DNA of 64,000 nucleotides, from NCBI RefSeq assembly GCF_047511655.1, contig NC_133393.1:154767779-154831778 (forward strand). The letters are read 5' to 3'. Shown in pieces: positions 10,850-23,880 of this stretch (its first letter is position 1; the number at the start of each line of letters is the position of its first letter). The stretch is from Castor canadensis (lineage: Eukaryota; Chordata; Mammalia; Rodentia; Castoridae). The translations under genes were made by a program, and so were the position numbers. Below the pieces are notes generated by a model that searched no databases, had not been told where the DNA came from, and saw nothing but the letters and a program-made list of their open reading frames with translations.

Positions 10850-13290
10850 CCGCTCCAGAATAGACTCTCCTAGCTCCCTAGGGTGGGGCTGTTGCTGTGA
10901 GGCAGGGGACAGATATAGCCTCACCTTGGCTGCCACCTGACCTAATGGTGACTGCTTAGGAGTGACAGCTCTCTAGGGCCTTGAGAATAGCCAGGACAGG
11001 ATAGCAACAAAGGCCAGGGGCAGGCAGCATTGCTCCCAGCCACCCTGGACCCAGCCACACAGTAATTTTTCTGGGCCCAGGACCTAGGCCACCCAGAGGG
11101 TACTCCTGGCAGCTCTGGACAATGACCAAATCCCTGAGGAGCAGCAGAAGGGGCAGCCCAGGTGGAGGGTGCCCAGGGCTATAGGGGGGAAGCAGGGCCC
11201 AGGGATACTGCTTAACCTTGCCCAGGCCTGGCCCAGCCAGAGGGACAGGGGGTTGGCCTGATTTACTGGCAGCCTGGCCCATGTTCTGGAAACTCTGGCC
11301 TTCCATGGTTTGTGGGGCAGGACCGGGTAAAGGCTGGAGTGAGTGCCATTTCTGTCCATCCACTTACCCACAGCCCCGGCCCAACTTGGGTGCAGAGAGT
11401 ACATTCTGGCTGCACCCCTGTGCTCGGGAGGAAGGAAGGAAACTGTACAGGGACCATCGATCCTGCTGACCTGCTCGGGATGTGGGAAGACGTTTTTCTC
11501 CTGCAAGAGTTTTTTCTAAGGGCTCTTTGGCTGGGCTTGGGTTTCTTCTTTCCTAATTGAATTCCATTTGTGCAGGAGAGAACAGAAAAAATACTGTTTG
11601 ACTCAGACCGGCCCCTCCCCTCCACAGTTCAGAGGAGGAGAGAGGGAGGCGAGGGCCAGCCTAGCGAAGGAAGTCCTTTCAGGCCCGTGTGAATGAGCCC
11701 AGCAGTCCTGACCCTGTGTGCCTGAGGCCCACTAGCATAGGACAGGTGTCCCCAGGACAATTCCAAAAGGCCCCTGGGCAGTGCTCAGGGGCACTGGCAG
11801 GCACTGGGGATGGGAGGGCTGGGGACCACCCCAGGGAGGGAATGCTAGAGGCAATGGGGTTCCAGGGGTGGGCCCCAAAAGAAGCCATTGGGCGTCGGGA
11901 CCCCTGATGAATGTGAAGAGCTGGACATGAATACCTATTCACAGTGTGGCCCTTGTTCTCTCTGCGTCCCCTGCCTGAACAGCCACAGATGTCCCAGAGC
12001 GAGCGTCAGAAGATTCTGCAGACAAAGACACTTGTCCGGGAGCTGTGCTGTGTTTTGTTTGGGTTCGGGTTTTTCACATTGAAACCAATGAAGCGAGGGA
12101 GGCCTCTGCTCAAACTTGACCTCCTGGTGGCTCCCAGCAGCCTGACAGGCACCTGGTCCCAAGATGGCTTTCAGTAAGCCAGGATCCTTCTGGGCCACTG
12201 AGTTGCCATAGCCCCAGGCTCCTGTGGTGGCCACCCTTCCTGGGAACAGGGATACTGGCGGGGACAGTGCCTTCCTCATGGCAGCTCATGGGTCTTCTAT
12301 ATTTATTTCATAATAGACAAGGATGCTTGAGGCCGAGGGACAGTGAGCCCCTGGTTTCTACACCCACAGCTTCATGGGGTCTGCCTGGTTCTTCCCACCC
12401 TGGGCTCTGTCCCTTGGACACCTACCTATGCAAGGGCACCCTTGGAGAGGAGGGTGGCCCCAGCTCCTGTGGTTCTGGGCCATCCTTTCCTCCAGGGTCC
12501 CAAGGCTGGCAGACACCTCCTACTAAGAGCCAGATGTCCCTGGTGTCTGTTGTCTGTGGAAGACAACCTATGACCAAAACTGGTCAGGACACGAGGCTGA
12601 GTCTACTCAGTGACTCATTCCCACCCCAGCTAAGGCGGAAATCCTGAGGATGTACCCAATGCCCTGGCCTGGGCTCCGGCTCCTGCAGAGCCTCTTCCAG
12701 CCCCACCAGCTCAGGTCATACCTAGAGATCTGAGAAGACATCACACCAGAGCGCAGATCTGATCCTGGGTGACTACTTGTCTGTTCCCTGGGGGCCTAGG
12801 GAAAAAAGGGCCTGCCTCTGGGCAGCTCGCTATCTAATGACCCACAAGCCAGAGAGAATGTACCTTGTGCACAGCCTGGGCAATGGGTGGGAAAAGCCAT
12901 GCCAGTTTGGGGGATCATGCATTGTCCCCACTGCTACAAATGCTGCCGACTAGCATTTGTCAGCACTGAGATGTCAACTGATCCCCACTGCTTGCCCTGG
13001 GAAGATGGCATTGCATCGTTGTGACAGGGAGCCTGGAATACAGAGAGATTAACTAACATTCCCCAAGTCACAAAGCTGTAAGGAAAAATGCAGATTGGGG
13101 CCATTCCTGCCAGGCTCCCTGCTGTAGATAAAAGAAGAATGACAGGGTGCCCGGGGGCAAAGGGAAGGGTAGCGAGGCCCAGGAATGAAGGCTGAACGCT
13201 AGGTGGAGGGCAGCCAGCACTCCTGTGGGTGTACACTGGGTCCTGAGAGTCGGAGTCCAGAGCCAGGGTTTCCAACTCAGTGTTCAAGCA
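10850..13290. other. gene-free unique sequence
   Basis: GC-rich intergenic DNA with no recognised gene or young repeat. A repeat-free AT-richer patch at 11475-11600 (including ttcctaattgaattcc) could be a conserved non-coding element. Nothing else is identifiable. Confidence 0.5.
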
Positions 13291-13296
13291 GCTTTC

Positions 13297-13383
13297 TTCT
13301 TCTTTTTTTGGTGGTACTGGGGCTTGAACTCAGGGTCTCACACTTGCTAAGTGGGTGCTCCACTACTTGAGCCAGCAGTCCTC
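13297..13383 (-). mobile_element. ID-type SINE
   Basis: 'ctttttttggtggtactggggcttgaactcagggtctcacacttgctaagtgggtgctccactacttgagccagcagtcct' is the reverse complement of the same ID half found in the dimers. No B1 half follows. Confidence 0.85.
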
Positions 13384-15094
13384 AGGCCAGAACCTGGGAG
13401 CCTGGACAGAAGTGGTCCTCAGAACACCTAGTGAGTGTGGGCCAGTCCATGGCGGCATCCTTCAATGACCCGGCTCATGGGCAGATGTGGAGGGGGTGCC
13501 GAGGCTGGCTATCTGCATCAGCAATGACCAGGCCTGGCTTGCGTATTGCATGGCATCATTCAGGATCCTGGCAGTTCAAGAGGGGCCGACTGGGTGAAGG
13601 GTCCTACCAGTGCCACTTCTGGGTTCCAACTGCAGGTCTGGCCTCAGCCCTGCCAAGCCGCGTGCTCAACACGCAGGGCTCCTCCCCCAAAGCTGCTTAT
13701 TCCTCGCTTTCCTCCTTGGGACTTGCTCTTAGGATCTGGAGAGAGATGCACACAACGCCTTGTCCCGCAGGTCTTCCATGGCTGAGCTCATCACTGCCGT
13801 TCTTGGGCACAACCCCCACAGTGGACCTGATGCAAGGTGCACGTGGCCTGGGCTTGCTGCCCCCCTCACCCCCCGCTCCAGAGCTGTTCTTGCCCTGCTG
13901 CTCGCTACAGTGGGCCAGGACAATAGGCTTGGCTGGGCTCTGCGTGCATTTTCTCTTCTCACAACAGCCCTGTCCACACTTCACTGATGACAAACCGAGG
14001 CAGAGGCCTGAGATGCCTGCCTGTCCTGGGTGCCCTGATGACTCTCTTTTGCCCTGGAGAGTGACTCATAAGACCCCTCAAGATGGTCCAGGTATGTGAC
14101 TTCCCGGAGACCCTCTCCCCTTCCTGGGCCAAATAGTCCAGCCTCAGTGATCACTTCCTTACCCAGCTGTGGGCACTGGCAGACCCAGGACCAACGCTCT
14201 GTAATTTGCGATGTCTTTGGGCATGTGTGTGTTATCAAGTGATACTTAAATCCTAACCTTTTCAAAAGCAAACCCAAGTAAGTACATATTTCGGAACCAT
14301 AATTCCAAGCTTGGAGGCCTCCCTAGAGGCGGGTGAGGAGTGTGGCACCATGACCGCTAACCCAGGCCCTCCGTGTCCAGTCGAAAGGCAAAATGCCTCG
14401 TACCAATGCCGGTGTGTGCAGCCCTGGTCCGGCCCATGCCTCTTGACAGTGAGGTGCAGTGGGGCTCCTACGAGATGTGCTTGTTCTGCACCCCAGAAGA
14501 GTGGCATTGTGGGGTCACAGGGCCAGAAGCCAGATGCAGGGGAAGTGCAGCCTCCATCCCTGGTAAGGACGCATCACATCCTATGAGGGAGAACATGGGC
14601 AGGGACCCTGTGCTCAAATCAGCTGCATTCCGTGGGCAATGGGGAGCTATGGAAGGTATTTGAGCAGAGCAGAACATGTTTTGAGTGAAGAATATAAACA
14701 ACCTATAAACTCTAAGCTGCCTGCAATGTGTTACTCACCTTGTCTCACAGCAAGTACCATGGTGTGAAAGTCAAGGGTACAGCTTCTGAGCCACAAGCCC
14801 TGGATCAGGCTGTGGGACTCGGAGGGTCAGCATGTGAGGGGCAACGGGGGCACCTGCTTATGACGAGCCAGTCAGGGAACGGCAGCAGTGGGAGGATGGG
14901 AGGCGTGTGAGGCACGGTGGGTGTCCACGGCAGGGGGCCAGTGGCCTGTGGCCAAGGCTCCCTAGTGCAAAGTGGTCTCCAAGAGGCCTCTAGGAGCTGG
15001 CTGTCGTCCCTGTCATCGACAGCCTGGAAAGTGGCAAGGGGAGAACCAGGAAGCTGGGTAGGTGGTGACAGAGACATGGTTCCTTCTTGACACA

Positions 15095-15190
15095 TGCCCT
15101 CGTCGTCTCCATGGCAATTTGACTGGTTATTGGGGCACATGTTTGATTAAGAGGTGACTTGTTTGGACTGTGGAGATTTCAGCAATTTCT
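15095..15190. promoter_or_regulatory. candidate regulatory element with RFX X-box-like site
   Basis: GTCTCCATGGCAAT at 15105-15118 matches the palindromic RFX X-box GTTGCCATGGCAAC at 11 of 14 positions. It is followed by an E-box (CACATG) and ATTTGACTGGTTATTGG, all in unique sequence. Regulatory role is inferred only. Confidence 0.25.
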
Positions 15191-16484
15191 GGAAAGGTGA
15201 GTTAGTACTGAGAGCCCCTAACTAAGAGGCAGAACGTGTGCTCCCCACATGCATGAGCTAAGATGAGATGGGGGCCCCACAGGAGTCCTGCCTCCCCCAG
15301 TCTCCTGCCTGCCATCCTGCAAGGGCCTGCCCTCTCTCAGGGCCTGCTTTGCCTCAGTTTCCCCATCCTATGCTTCAAGTTTGAGCCTGGGCTCCTCCCT
15401 TACCCCCTTCCAATCTTTCTAGACCTGTCCTCTGCCTGGCGCAGAATCCCGTTCAGTGGGTCTCATGGGGTCCTAAAGGACTGGAGGAAGGGTCACTGGG
15501 AGGCCAGCAGTGGGCGGCTCCTGCATCCTGAAGGCAGAGGTGGGTTACCTGCTTGGGGTGAGCATCTCCTAGCTAGCCTCAAGATGGCACCCCCTTCCCA
15601 TGGAGGCCGTGTGGGGCCCCATTTCCCACGAGGGAATTTCTAGAACAAAGGACATGGCCAGTACAGCATCAGACAGGGAGGTGACTCACCAGATCTACCT
15701 CACCCACCTCCATGGCCTCCCCACAACTCCCTCCCTGCTCCTCACGCTCACCCTTCAGGGGTCCACTCTGTCCGTGCTGTCCCCACTGCCTTCCTCATGG
15801 CCAGACTTTCCACACTCACCAGTCCCACTGCCCAGAGGGGCCTCCTTGTCTGCTGGGAGCCAGGTTTGAACTCTGGGCAGGCAACCACCCCTCCCTGTGC
15901 TAGGATGCCCAATGGTGATGCTGTTGTGGACGGGGGCATGGCACCCCCATCTCAGACAGAACCTGCCATGGCAGCAGAATCCAACTCTGCTGACTGGTGA
16001 CATCCCGTGACACCTAGGCTCCAGAGCCCAGAGGCCCAGAGAGAACAAAGGCCCGTGGCCAGCAGTGCCCAGCGGTGACCGAGCATTCCAGGCCGCTCGC
16101 TTGCTCTCTCCAAACACATTAGCAGGCTTTGGAGGTGTCATTATTCGTGACACAGATGCTATTCCCAGGTGGCCACAGGCTTGGCCCCGATGCTCATGCA
16201 GCAGGTCCCAGCCCACGACCTCGGTAGTCCTTGCCCCTGGGCACTGCCATGTGCCTCTGGAAGGGACAGAGAGGCCCAACACACTGACAGCCACAGAGCA
16301 GTAGCACCTCTCTATCCGGGCCACTCAGCTCACGCCTAGCCCCAACGTGCAGGGACCATTTGCCCATGCTGCTCACAGAGTGCCACAGATGTCCACGAGC
16401 TGTCCAGAACCTGCATGTCCAGTGCTGGGGACTTGGCTGCCCTCCCCACCTCAGGTTGTCTGTGCCGGCTCAGGTCCCTCCATC

Positions 16485-16665
16485 TCACACAGGGACCATG
16501 TGTGTCCCCAGGCTTTTGCACATGTTGTTCCTGCTCTGGACAGCTCCTTTCCCTGTCAGCCAGGCAATGTAGGCTTCTTCTACACATTTTGCTCAAACAT
16601 GCCCTCCCCTGTGAAGCCCTCCTTGACTGCAGCCCAGACCAGCAAGCCTGGGGGATAGCCAGACT
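16485..16665 (+). repeat. L2 LINE remnant
   Basis: Wording typical of L2 3' regions: 'gcttttgcacatgttgttcctgctctggacagctcctttccc', 'acatgccctcccctgtgaagccctccttgactgcagcc'. Confidence 0.6.
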
Positions 16666-19164
16666 TCAGAGAAGGAGACATTTCTATATTCCCACTGGCC
16701 TGAGCTCCCCCAAAGCAGGAAGCACATTCCAGGCACCTTGGGATCCTGATTCCCGCTGGACCCGTGTTGCAGAGGATGCTTTTCAACCATGGAGGATGGG
16801 GAGCCAGCCACCAAGCTTCCTCCCTGTGACTCCCCAGCCAGGTCTCTGGAGGTCCCACAGAGTGAGTTACCATTTATTGACAAGCTGTCCTGGCCCAGTG
16901 ACTGTGCTGGTGGCTTGTGTAAGTCACCTCGTGTCCTGCTGTCTGGCAGGAGCATCAACCTCCCCCTGGAAAGCTGGGGAGGTGGCAGTTCAGAACCTCA
17001 GTTGCCAAATCACGTAGAGGCTGTTGGAGCAGAGAACCCACCTCAGGCCACTGGCCACCCTTCTCTAGGCCTCAGACCCCCGTCGTGAGCACACACAAGT
17101 GCACCCAAACACATGCTCACGTCTGACCCTAAAATGCCCAGTGGCCCAGGCCGGCTGCTGCCCTCCAGGTGGCCCACAGACCTCGGCTGGTCTTTAGTCA
17201 CATCCTGACGGAAGACTGTGGCCAGAGCCTGGCAGTCGGGGCGGGTGGAGGCCCAGGCCACCTCCCTGGGCACCACCTGATGGGAGCTGAATGGGCCAAG
17301 CTGCTTCCTCATCAGAGCCGCCCTCCTCCTGGGGTGAAGCCAGGCCTGTCGGCGCGACTGGCCCCTGCGGCTGTTTTTCCTACTCCCACGGACACTGCAT
17401 GATGGGACCCAGATGGGAGCTAGGGCAGCCTTGGAGAGCAGCGGGTGAGGCTGGGGGCTCCACCTTCTGGTTTGGGGGCCCTGCTCTGCCTGAGGGAAGA
17501 TGACGCCAGTCCTGGCCAAGGTCCTGGTGCCTTTCCCATGGCCAAGAACTGGCGCTAGTGTGAGCCACAGGTCCTCGTGCTGCTCTGCGCTGAGGGACAG
17601 GGCAAGTGTCACAGGGGAGACCCTGGGGTCTCAGGGTCAGCTGTGCACTGGGGCCAGTCAGGAGGTGGACTTGGCACCCTGGTCTGGTACTCTGGGTCCC
17701 TCTGTACCTCAGAGGACTGTAAATGACTGGCACCCATTAAAGATTAGGTGGCACCCAATTGTAGTGTGTGAAGAAGCTGTCTAAGGTCTGGCAGGCTAGG
17801 CCCTCATCTGCAGGGTTGGCTCCTCTGGCCTGTGGAACATTCTCCACTCCCCTGGCCCCTGTGACCCTCTTACTCAGTCCCAGACCCAACCGTTTTTTCC
17901 ACTCTCCCAGGGAACCACAAGCTGCCACGGCTACCACCATCCCTCACCTTGAATAAACAGTGTCAGGCAGCACCCATCCCTATTAGCACACCACAGTTAG
18001 GGCTCAAACACCCCAATTTCAACCCTCTCTAAAGACAGCTGCAAGCACTAAATAAGCCAACCCCTCCCCGCTCCCTCAGCTCCCACCAAGACCCTCTGCG
18101 CGAGCCTCTTTGCACATTCAAGCCCAGGTAGGGCCCCTGAGATGCCCGTGCAAGAGTGCCTTCCAACCACACCTCCTCCATCCCTCCCAGCCCCTTTGCT
18201 TGAGGAGGAGGCTGGGCCTCCTGCCTGGCCTAAGGCTACCTGTGGGCAAGGCTCCCTTGGCCCCATCTTGCCCAGGTAGATCCTAAAGTCCTCTGAGACA
18301 GGCATGGGGGCTGCCGGCTTAGTGTCAGGCCCAGGACTCAGTCTTTCAGGTCTCTGATCCACAGACACCCCAGGGAGCCTGGAGGGCAGGGAAGGCCTGC
18401 AGCAGCCATGAAGGAGGCTCCTTGCTGTGGACCATCTCAAGACAGCTAAGCTGGCCTGTCTCAGGGGCCCTTACTGCCCACTGGGATCTCCCCTCCACCA
18501 CACCCCCAAACCACCTGTCCATCCTGGTCCTTCCCTGCTTCTCAGACCTCACTCTGACTCCCAGCAGGCTGACTAGAGCAGAAGAAGGGAGGCCTGGCCT
18601 GGCATTTGGACTGTGGTCACTCCTTGGCCACCTGTGCCTGGGCAGTGCTGAGCCTCCAGAACAGGCTACTCAACCTTAGGGCTCCTACGGGCTCTGTCCC
18701 GTGGAGTGCAGGCCCTGGAGGCAGCAGGTCCGCTTCCCACAGGGCTGTTGTTGCAACTCCGCCCCAGAGTGCACGTGCTCTTTGCTAAGATGCAGTGTTA
18801 GCCTCTTGTTGACGGGGCTCCTCTGACGGCATGGCTGACCTTTGAGCTGGGAAGGCCTTGCCCACTCACACCTGGTGAGATCAGCTAGAGGTCCGGGACT
18901 CATTACAGCAGCCGTGTGCTTTTGGGGTTGGTGCTGATGGTGGTAGGAACCTGGGTGGTCTTTTGGGGTCCCGCCCGGGCCTCTCTTGAGGATGGGCAGT
19001 GCAAGGACAGGTGAGACTAGAAGGCAGCATGCATCTCCATCCCGCCACCTTTTGATCCCCTCCTGATGGGAGGTTCATCAGGGCCCCTCGGCCCTTCATC
19101 AGCCGTGACCAAAGCCGAACCCTCTGCCCACCCCACCAACGCTGCTTTGTGTGCCAGGCCTTTC

Positions 19165-19310
19165 TTTCTCTGCCGGACCATGGAAAAGGCCGCGTCAGCG
19201 TCCGCTTTGTCTGGCCCTTCCCGCCGCCGCCGTTCTCAGGGCGGACAAAACCGGCCCGTTCACAGCCGTCCGGGCGGACGGAGCGATTCACTGTTTGGAT
19301 AATTCAACCA
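19165..19310. promoter_or_regulatory. CpG-dense intergenic segment with short hairpin
   Basis: CpG-rich island-like patch (for example ggccgcgtcagcgtccgc and cgccgccgccg) inside CpG-poor DNA. It includes a perfect 7-bp inverted repeat CCGTCCG/CGGACGG with a 2-base loop at 19266-19281 and two GGGCGGAC copies. It ends in an AT-rich 'ttcactgtttggataattcaacc'. Could be an unmethylated enhancer or the promoter of an unannotated transcript. Confidence 0.3.
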
Positions 19311-22300
19311 CAAAACCCATGTGGCCCTTTCACCTCCATCAGCTGGACTGTGCACCCCGCCCCCTGTGGCCTTTCAGGACTCCAGAGGTGGATGGGCCCT
19401 GGAAAAAGAACAGCTCCAGCTTCACATACCCGGTCCTGTCCCCAGCCGGAGGCCAACTTACCCATCCGCACCTGGAAAATGGGGTGAGCCTCTGCTACCT
19501 CAGATAGGCTGGGAGCAATGGTGGCGGAAGGCTCCCCATCCCTGGGGCTCCCTGGTCACTCCCTCCCTCTGGCCTTTGCTTAGTGCCTACATCTGCAAAT
19601 TCTGGGGCTAAATTATGTTTTCTTCCCAGGGGATCCCGAGGCCTGGGTGAGGCCACCAGGCCCAGCTCTGACACGTGGTAAGAAACTGAGGGAGGAGGAT
19701 CTTCCTCCACGATGTGTGCTCTGTGTCCAGCTGACCCCCACCTGAGGGCAGGGCATGCAGTGGACGGAGCGGAGAGGCTGCCCTGGGTCTAGGCCTGGAC
19801 ATCAAGCTGCTGGAGCCCACACTCCACGACCCCTTCACACCTGCAACCATCAGCAGTCAGCCCAGACCATGTTCATTTCTCCAGCAAAGACCTCGTCTCT
19901 CAATCTGCCTACCTCCTTCCTGCTCTGACTCCAGTGGCTTCTCCCTAGCCCAGCCCTTGCTCTCCTTTCTCCCTCACTCAGGCCCAAACCTTGCTCTACC
20001 CACAGTCCATCCACCAGCAGATCCTTGTTGGCTCTACCTCTGAGATGACACAGGAGATGTTCAGAGCAGGACACCCCCCATCACCTGGTCCCAGCCACTG
20101 CCCCCTGTCCTGGTGGCTACAGCAGCTCCCATTTCCTCCTTGGTCCCCTAGACCTCACCTCCCCCAGCCTCTGCTAGAAGCAGTGCTCACATGCCTGGGA
20201 CTCCTGGCACCAGAACCATCGTGTCCCTTGCCTGGCCTCATCTGTTTCCACCACACAACTGCCTGTGCCATGTCCCCTAACCCATGGGTCCCTCCTTCAG
20301 GGGACCTTCTCAGTGAGCCTCACCTTACCCCATTCCTCAGCACAGCCAGCACTGTGCTTAGTATCTCACTTCCTCCTTAGTTTATTTCACTGGCTGAAAC
20401 AGCAAGTCTGGGAGGGGGCACCAGTCTGTCCTGCTCACTGTGGTGCCTAGCGCAGGGCACACAAGGGCCCAGCATACACCAGTGAGGAATGCTGGGGAGT
20501 AAGTGCCGCTGGGTCTCTGTCATTCTCTCCCGGAGGCATCTTATGGTTTGAGACCCTGTCCACACACCCCACCTCAGCATTTCTGTGTCTGTGCGTGCAG
20601 GGAACCCACAACTCATTCTCTTCCTGACCCTTCCCTTCCGATCATGAGCCCCTGCGGTTCCCATGCCATGGGTGGGGGCAGCAAATGAACAAATGAGCAG
20701 ACAGATCCCACGGGCTCTCCCTGACTCCTTGCCTATGGGGTCAGCAGCTGTAGTAATAAGGACCAGCAGGGTCTTTGGCCAGCCCCACCCACCTTGCCCA
20801 GGATAGCTATGGGTGGAGGTGATGCCCAAGGATGCCTCTAGGCCTGCTCCATCTGTAGGCCCTCTCTGGCCCTCTTAACTGTGAGGTGGGTGACAACCCC
20901 TCCCCCAGATTCATCTGCCCAGCCTCTGGACCCTAGCACTTTCGGAGCTACCATTTTTGCGTCCCTGGTGTGGTCCTCCCCCTCGGGACCATCCAGGCAG
21001 CCTTTTCAGGGTATGATTTCTAGAAGGTGAGACCGAGGCCCAGAGAAGGGAAGGACTGGCCCAGGACTCTGAAACCTGAACACTCAGAGACCCCATGGCC
21101 ACACAAAGTAGCCTCTTGAGAGCTCCCGCCAGCCAGGGTCTCTTGTCAGCCTTGACCCTCTGGTCTCATGGCAGCAGCCATGCCGAGTCTGATTGGAGAC
21201 ACCCTCTCTAAGCAGTTTGGCCAATTCTCCCACCTATTTCCCTTTGGGACTGTGTGCCAGGTTTCCAGACCCCACTGCAGGAAGACATCCAGCATCATGG
21301 ACCCTAGGGAAGGGTCTGACTGGCAGATGTGAGCAGCCCAAACAGCAGATCTGAATAGGGCCCCTTAGGGTCCTCATCTGTCCCTTCCTGTTCTGTACAC
21401 CAAGTTCCTGGGGAATCAGCATCTGATATGACATGCAGCTCAGCAGGATGTACAGTGGGGAAAACGAGGCAAAGAAGGCATTCCCTGCTGGAGGCTGATG
21501 AGTCCTGCAAGCTACCCCAGGGACCTCTCCACTGGGCCAGGCCACAGCAGCTCTGAAGCTCTCTCTCCAACAGCGCTTAACTAAAGTACAGCACAGTGGT
21601 TCCCAAACTGTGTTCCCTGGAACCCTGTAAGCTATGAGATGCTCAACCACAGAAGGGCTTGATTGAAGAGGGTCAGGAGACACACAAGAAGCATCAAGCC
21701 CTGGCTTACACTCACAACAGGAGTGTGTCAGGCTGGCAGAAGTGGCTTTGGAGCTGGGATGCTCGCAGGGAGTCACCACTTCTTACCAGGACCCTTCTGG
21801 CCCTTTTCCTCACGTGCAGTTTGCTGTACACGCACACTCCTGTGTGCAGGTCTCAGCCCACCTGCCTGGATGCAGTCTCCGCCCCACCCTCACTTGGGTG
21901 AGGTCCCTGCGGGCTTAGAGTCCGTTTTCCCAATTGTCTCTCAGGAGGACTAAAGTCTCACTCACCCCCCAGACGGTTATGAGCTCGTGAGAAAGCACAA
22001 TTGTCTTACTGCTCTCCCCCCTCGGCCTCTGGCTCCCAGGGCACTCACAGCCTGAACAGCAGCTTGTCCCCTGGAGGCTGGGTGTGGCGGGCAGCTGGGG
22101 AGAATCGTGGCAGGGGGCTGGCCGACTGGGAATTCCAACAGCAGCTAGATGTTTCCCCCAGTTTACGCAACCAAGGTAAAGCGCTTAGAAGTTGAGTCTG
22201 TCCAGGGTGACTCATCTGATGGGATTGTGAATGTACCCACAAATTCAGTTAAAAGGTTCAGCATGAAGACAAAATTATTTGTTTTTGTAGCGACGATAGA

Positions 22301-22590
22301 GATATGAATTCTGTGGTCAAAACAGTATTAAAGTCAGAAGCCAGATGGAGGACAGACAAGCTAGCTTGTGATGCACAAAGAATCCTTAATTGCACCCAAA
22401 CCACTGCAAAGCAGTAGCTAAGATTCTTAACCTTCACCACGGTTTCCTCTGTGCCCAGGGAGAGAAGTTGAACGGCTGAGCACCTGGGACACAATCGTGT
22501 TGCAGGTGAACAGCATATATGCCTGCCACCCTCTGCCCAAAGCTCTGGAGAACCAGCCAAGAGACATACAGTGTTCACGAATGTTAGTTA

Positions 22591-22680
22591 GGGGCTGAGG
22601 GCAGAGCTCGGTGGCAGAGCAATTGCCTAGCAAGCACAAGGCCCTGGGTTCCATCCCCAGCACTGGAAAAAAAAAAAAAT
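22591..22680 (+). mobile_element. ID SINE (BC1-like)
   Basis: 'ggggctgagggcagagctcggtggcagagcaattgcctagcaagcacaaggccctgggttccatccccagcactgg' followed by a 13-A tail. This is the classic rodent ID element, with A and B box regions intact to the eye. The long A tail suggests a relatively young copy. Confidence 0.9.
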
Positions 22681-22936
22681 CAGAAATCTTTAATCAAGTA
22701 TTCCAATCCATTGCCTTGGGACACAGTGGCCCTGGGAGATATCTGCTGACAGAGGATCCCACCACCCAGGGGGAGCATATTCTGGAGCGAACTGGAATGG
22801 GGCAAGCAGACCATAGCCTGCATTGTGTATAGTTGAAGAATTGTGAAAAAGAGTCATAGAGATGATTGGCCTAAGATTTAGACAAATGTTTGTCAGAGCA
22901 TTCATTATACCTGCACAGAGGCCAACAGCAGACATT

Positions 22937-23022
22937 CCCCCAGCCCTGCAGAAAGACAGGCTCCAACCCAGAACCTCGTGCATTAGGCAAGTGCCCTGCC
23001 ACTGAGCTGCACCAGCGGGCAG
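22937..23022 (-). mobile_element. ID SINE (degraded)
   Basis: 'ccccagccctgcagaaagacaggctccaacccagaacctcgtgcattaggcaagtgccctgccactgagctgcacc' is the reverse complement of an ID-type element with several changes. Confidence 0.7.
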
Positions 23023-23354
23023 AGAGGATTTTCTTAGTTCAAATGTTATGATCTTCTGAGCGAGGTTGTTCACATGTTGGAGTCATTAAATGCAACTTTA
23101 AAGAAATGTACAGGAAAATTGATGGAAATAAACCTTAAAAAATAGTGAGACCATACTGAAAAAATTCACTGTGCTGAGAATTTTCAGAGATGGATAAAGA
23201 CAGAAGGTGCACGTGAGGAAGAATCCATGCTCTGCATAGGTTATTTGGTGACGTTCAGATGTACATGAACATGAAATGTTCATTTACATGTGTTTTAAAG
23301 TGCTCTGACATAATTCATGTATATTCTTTCTGGAATTATCCTACGATTTTTACC

Positions 23355-23496
23355 AAGTTTTTTTGTTTGCTTGCCCGATTGTTTTTTGAGATAGGGTCTT
23401 GTTAGGTAGCTCAGGCTGGCCTCCAACTCACCATCTTCCTGCTTTAAAGGCTCCCCCAGTGCTGGGATTATAAGCGTGCATCCCATCATGCCCAGG
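23355..23496 (-). mobile_element. B1-like SINE monomer
   Basis: 'ttttttgagatagggtcttgttaggtagctcaggctggcctccaactcaccatcttcctgc...cagtgctgggattataagcgtgcatcccatcatgcccagg' in reverse orientation. Similar flanks, tttaccaagttt (23348-) and tttacaaaggttt (23498-), look like a target-site duplication. Confidence 0.8.
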
Positions 23497-23740
23497 TTTT
23501 ACAAAGGTTTTGAATATAAGTATTTTACGTGTCTGTTGTTAAATAATCAACTAGACAATTTAAATGACTTTTAGGGCCCCCAAACTTTCGTTCTCGGAAA
23601 CTACTTGTTTGGATGGTTGTTTGTTGATGGAGCCCAAGGGTAAGCCTCACTTCCTGCTCTGCTATGACTTGGCTCCTTGGCCAAGTCTGTCCCTGGGGTT
23701 GCTCAACACCTTGCTCTGCTCATTTCCTGAGGTGTCTGGG

Positions 23741-23880
23741 GCCTCCATTCCTTCCCTGCAGCCTCCACCCAACCCTTAGGTCCTCTGTCCCTCTCCTGGG
23801 GCCTCCATCCCACCCCTGGAGCCTCCATTCCTTCCCTAGGGCTTCCATCCCACCCCTGGGGCCTCCATCTAACCTCTAGA
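23741..23880 (+). repeat. 20-bp minisatellite, 7 units
   Basis: Seven consecutive imperfect 20-bp units start at 23741, 23761, 23781, 23801, 23821, 23841 and 23861, of the form GCCTCCATCCCACCCCTGGG. The period is exact with no indels. It keeps a frame open on the plus strand by chance. Confidence 0.9.

Larger units (their letters stand above)
13384..22590. other. gene-free, mostly unique GC-rich sequence
   Basis: About 9 kb without an identifiable gene. It holds an L2 remnant at 16485-16665, an X-box-like site at 15105-15118 and a CpG-dense segment at 19165-19310, listed separately. Open frames of up to 222 codons (13431-14099) show no domain or homology that I recognise. Confidence 0.55.

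Noticed and set aside
13431-14099. 222-codon open frame on the plus strand
   Set aside because: No recognisable domain or repeat-free homology; overlapping frames of similar quality exist on the other strand.
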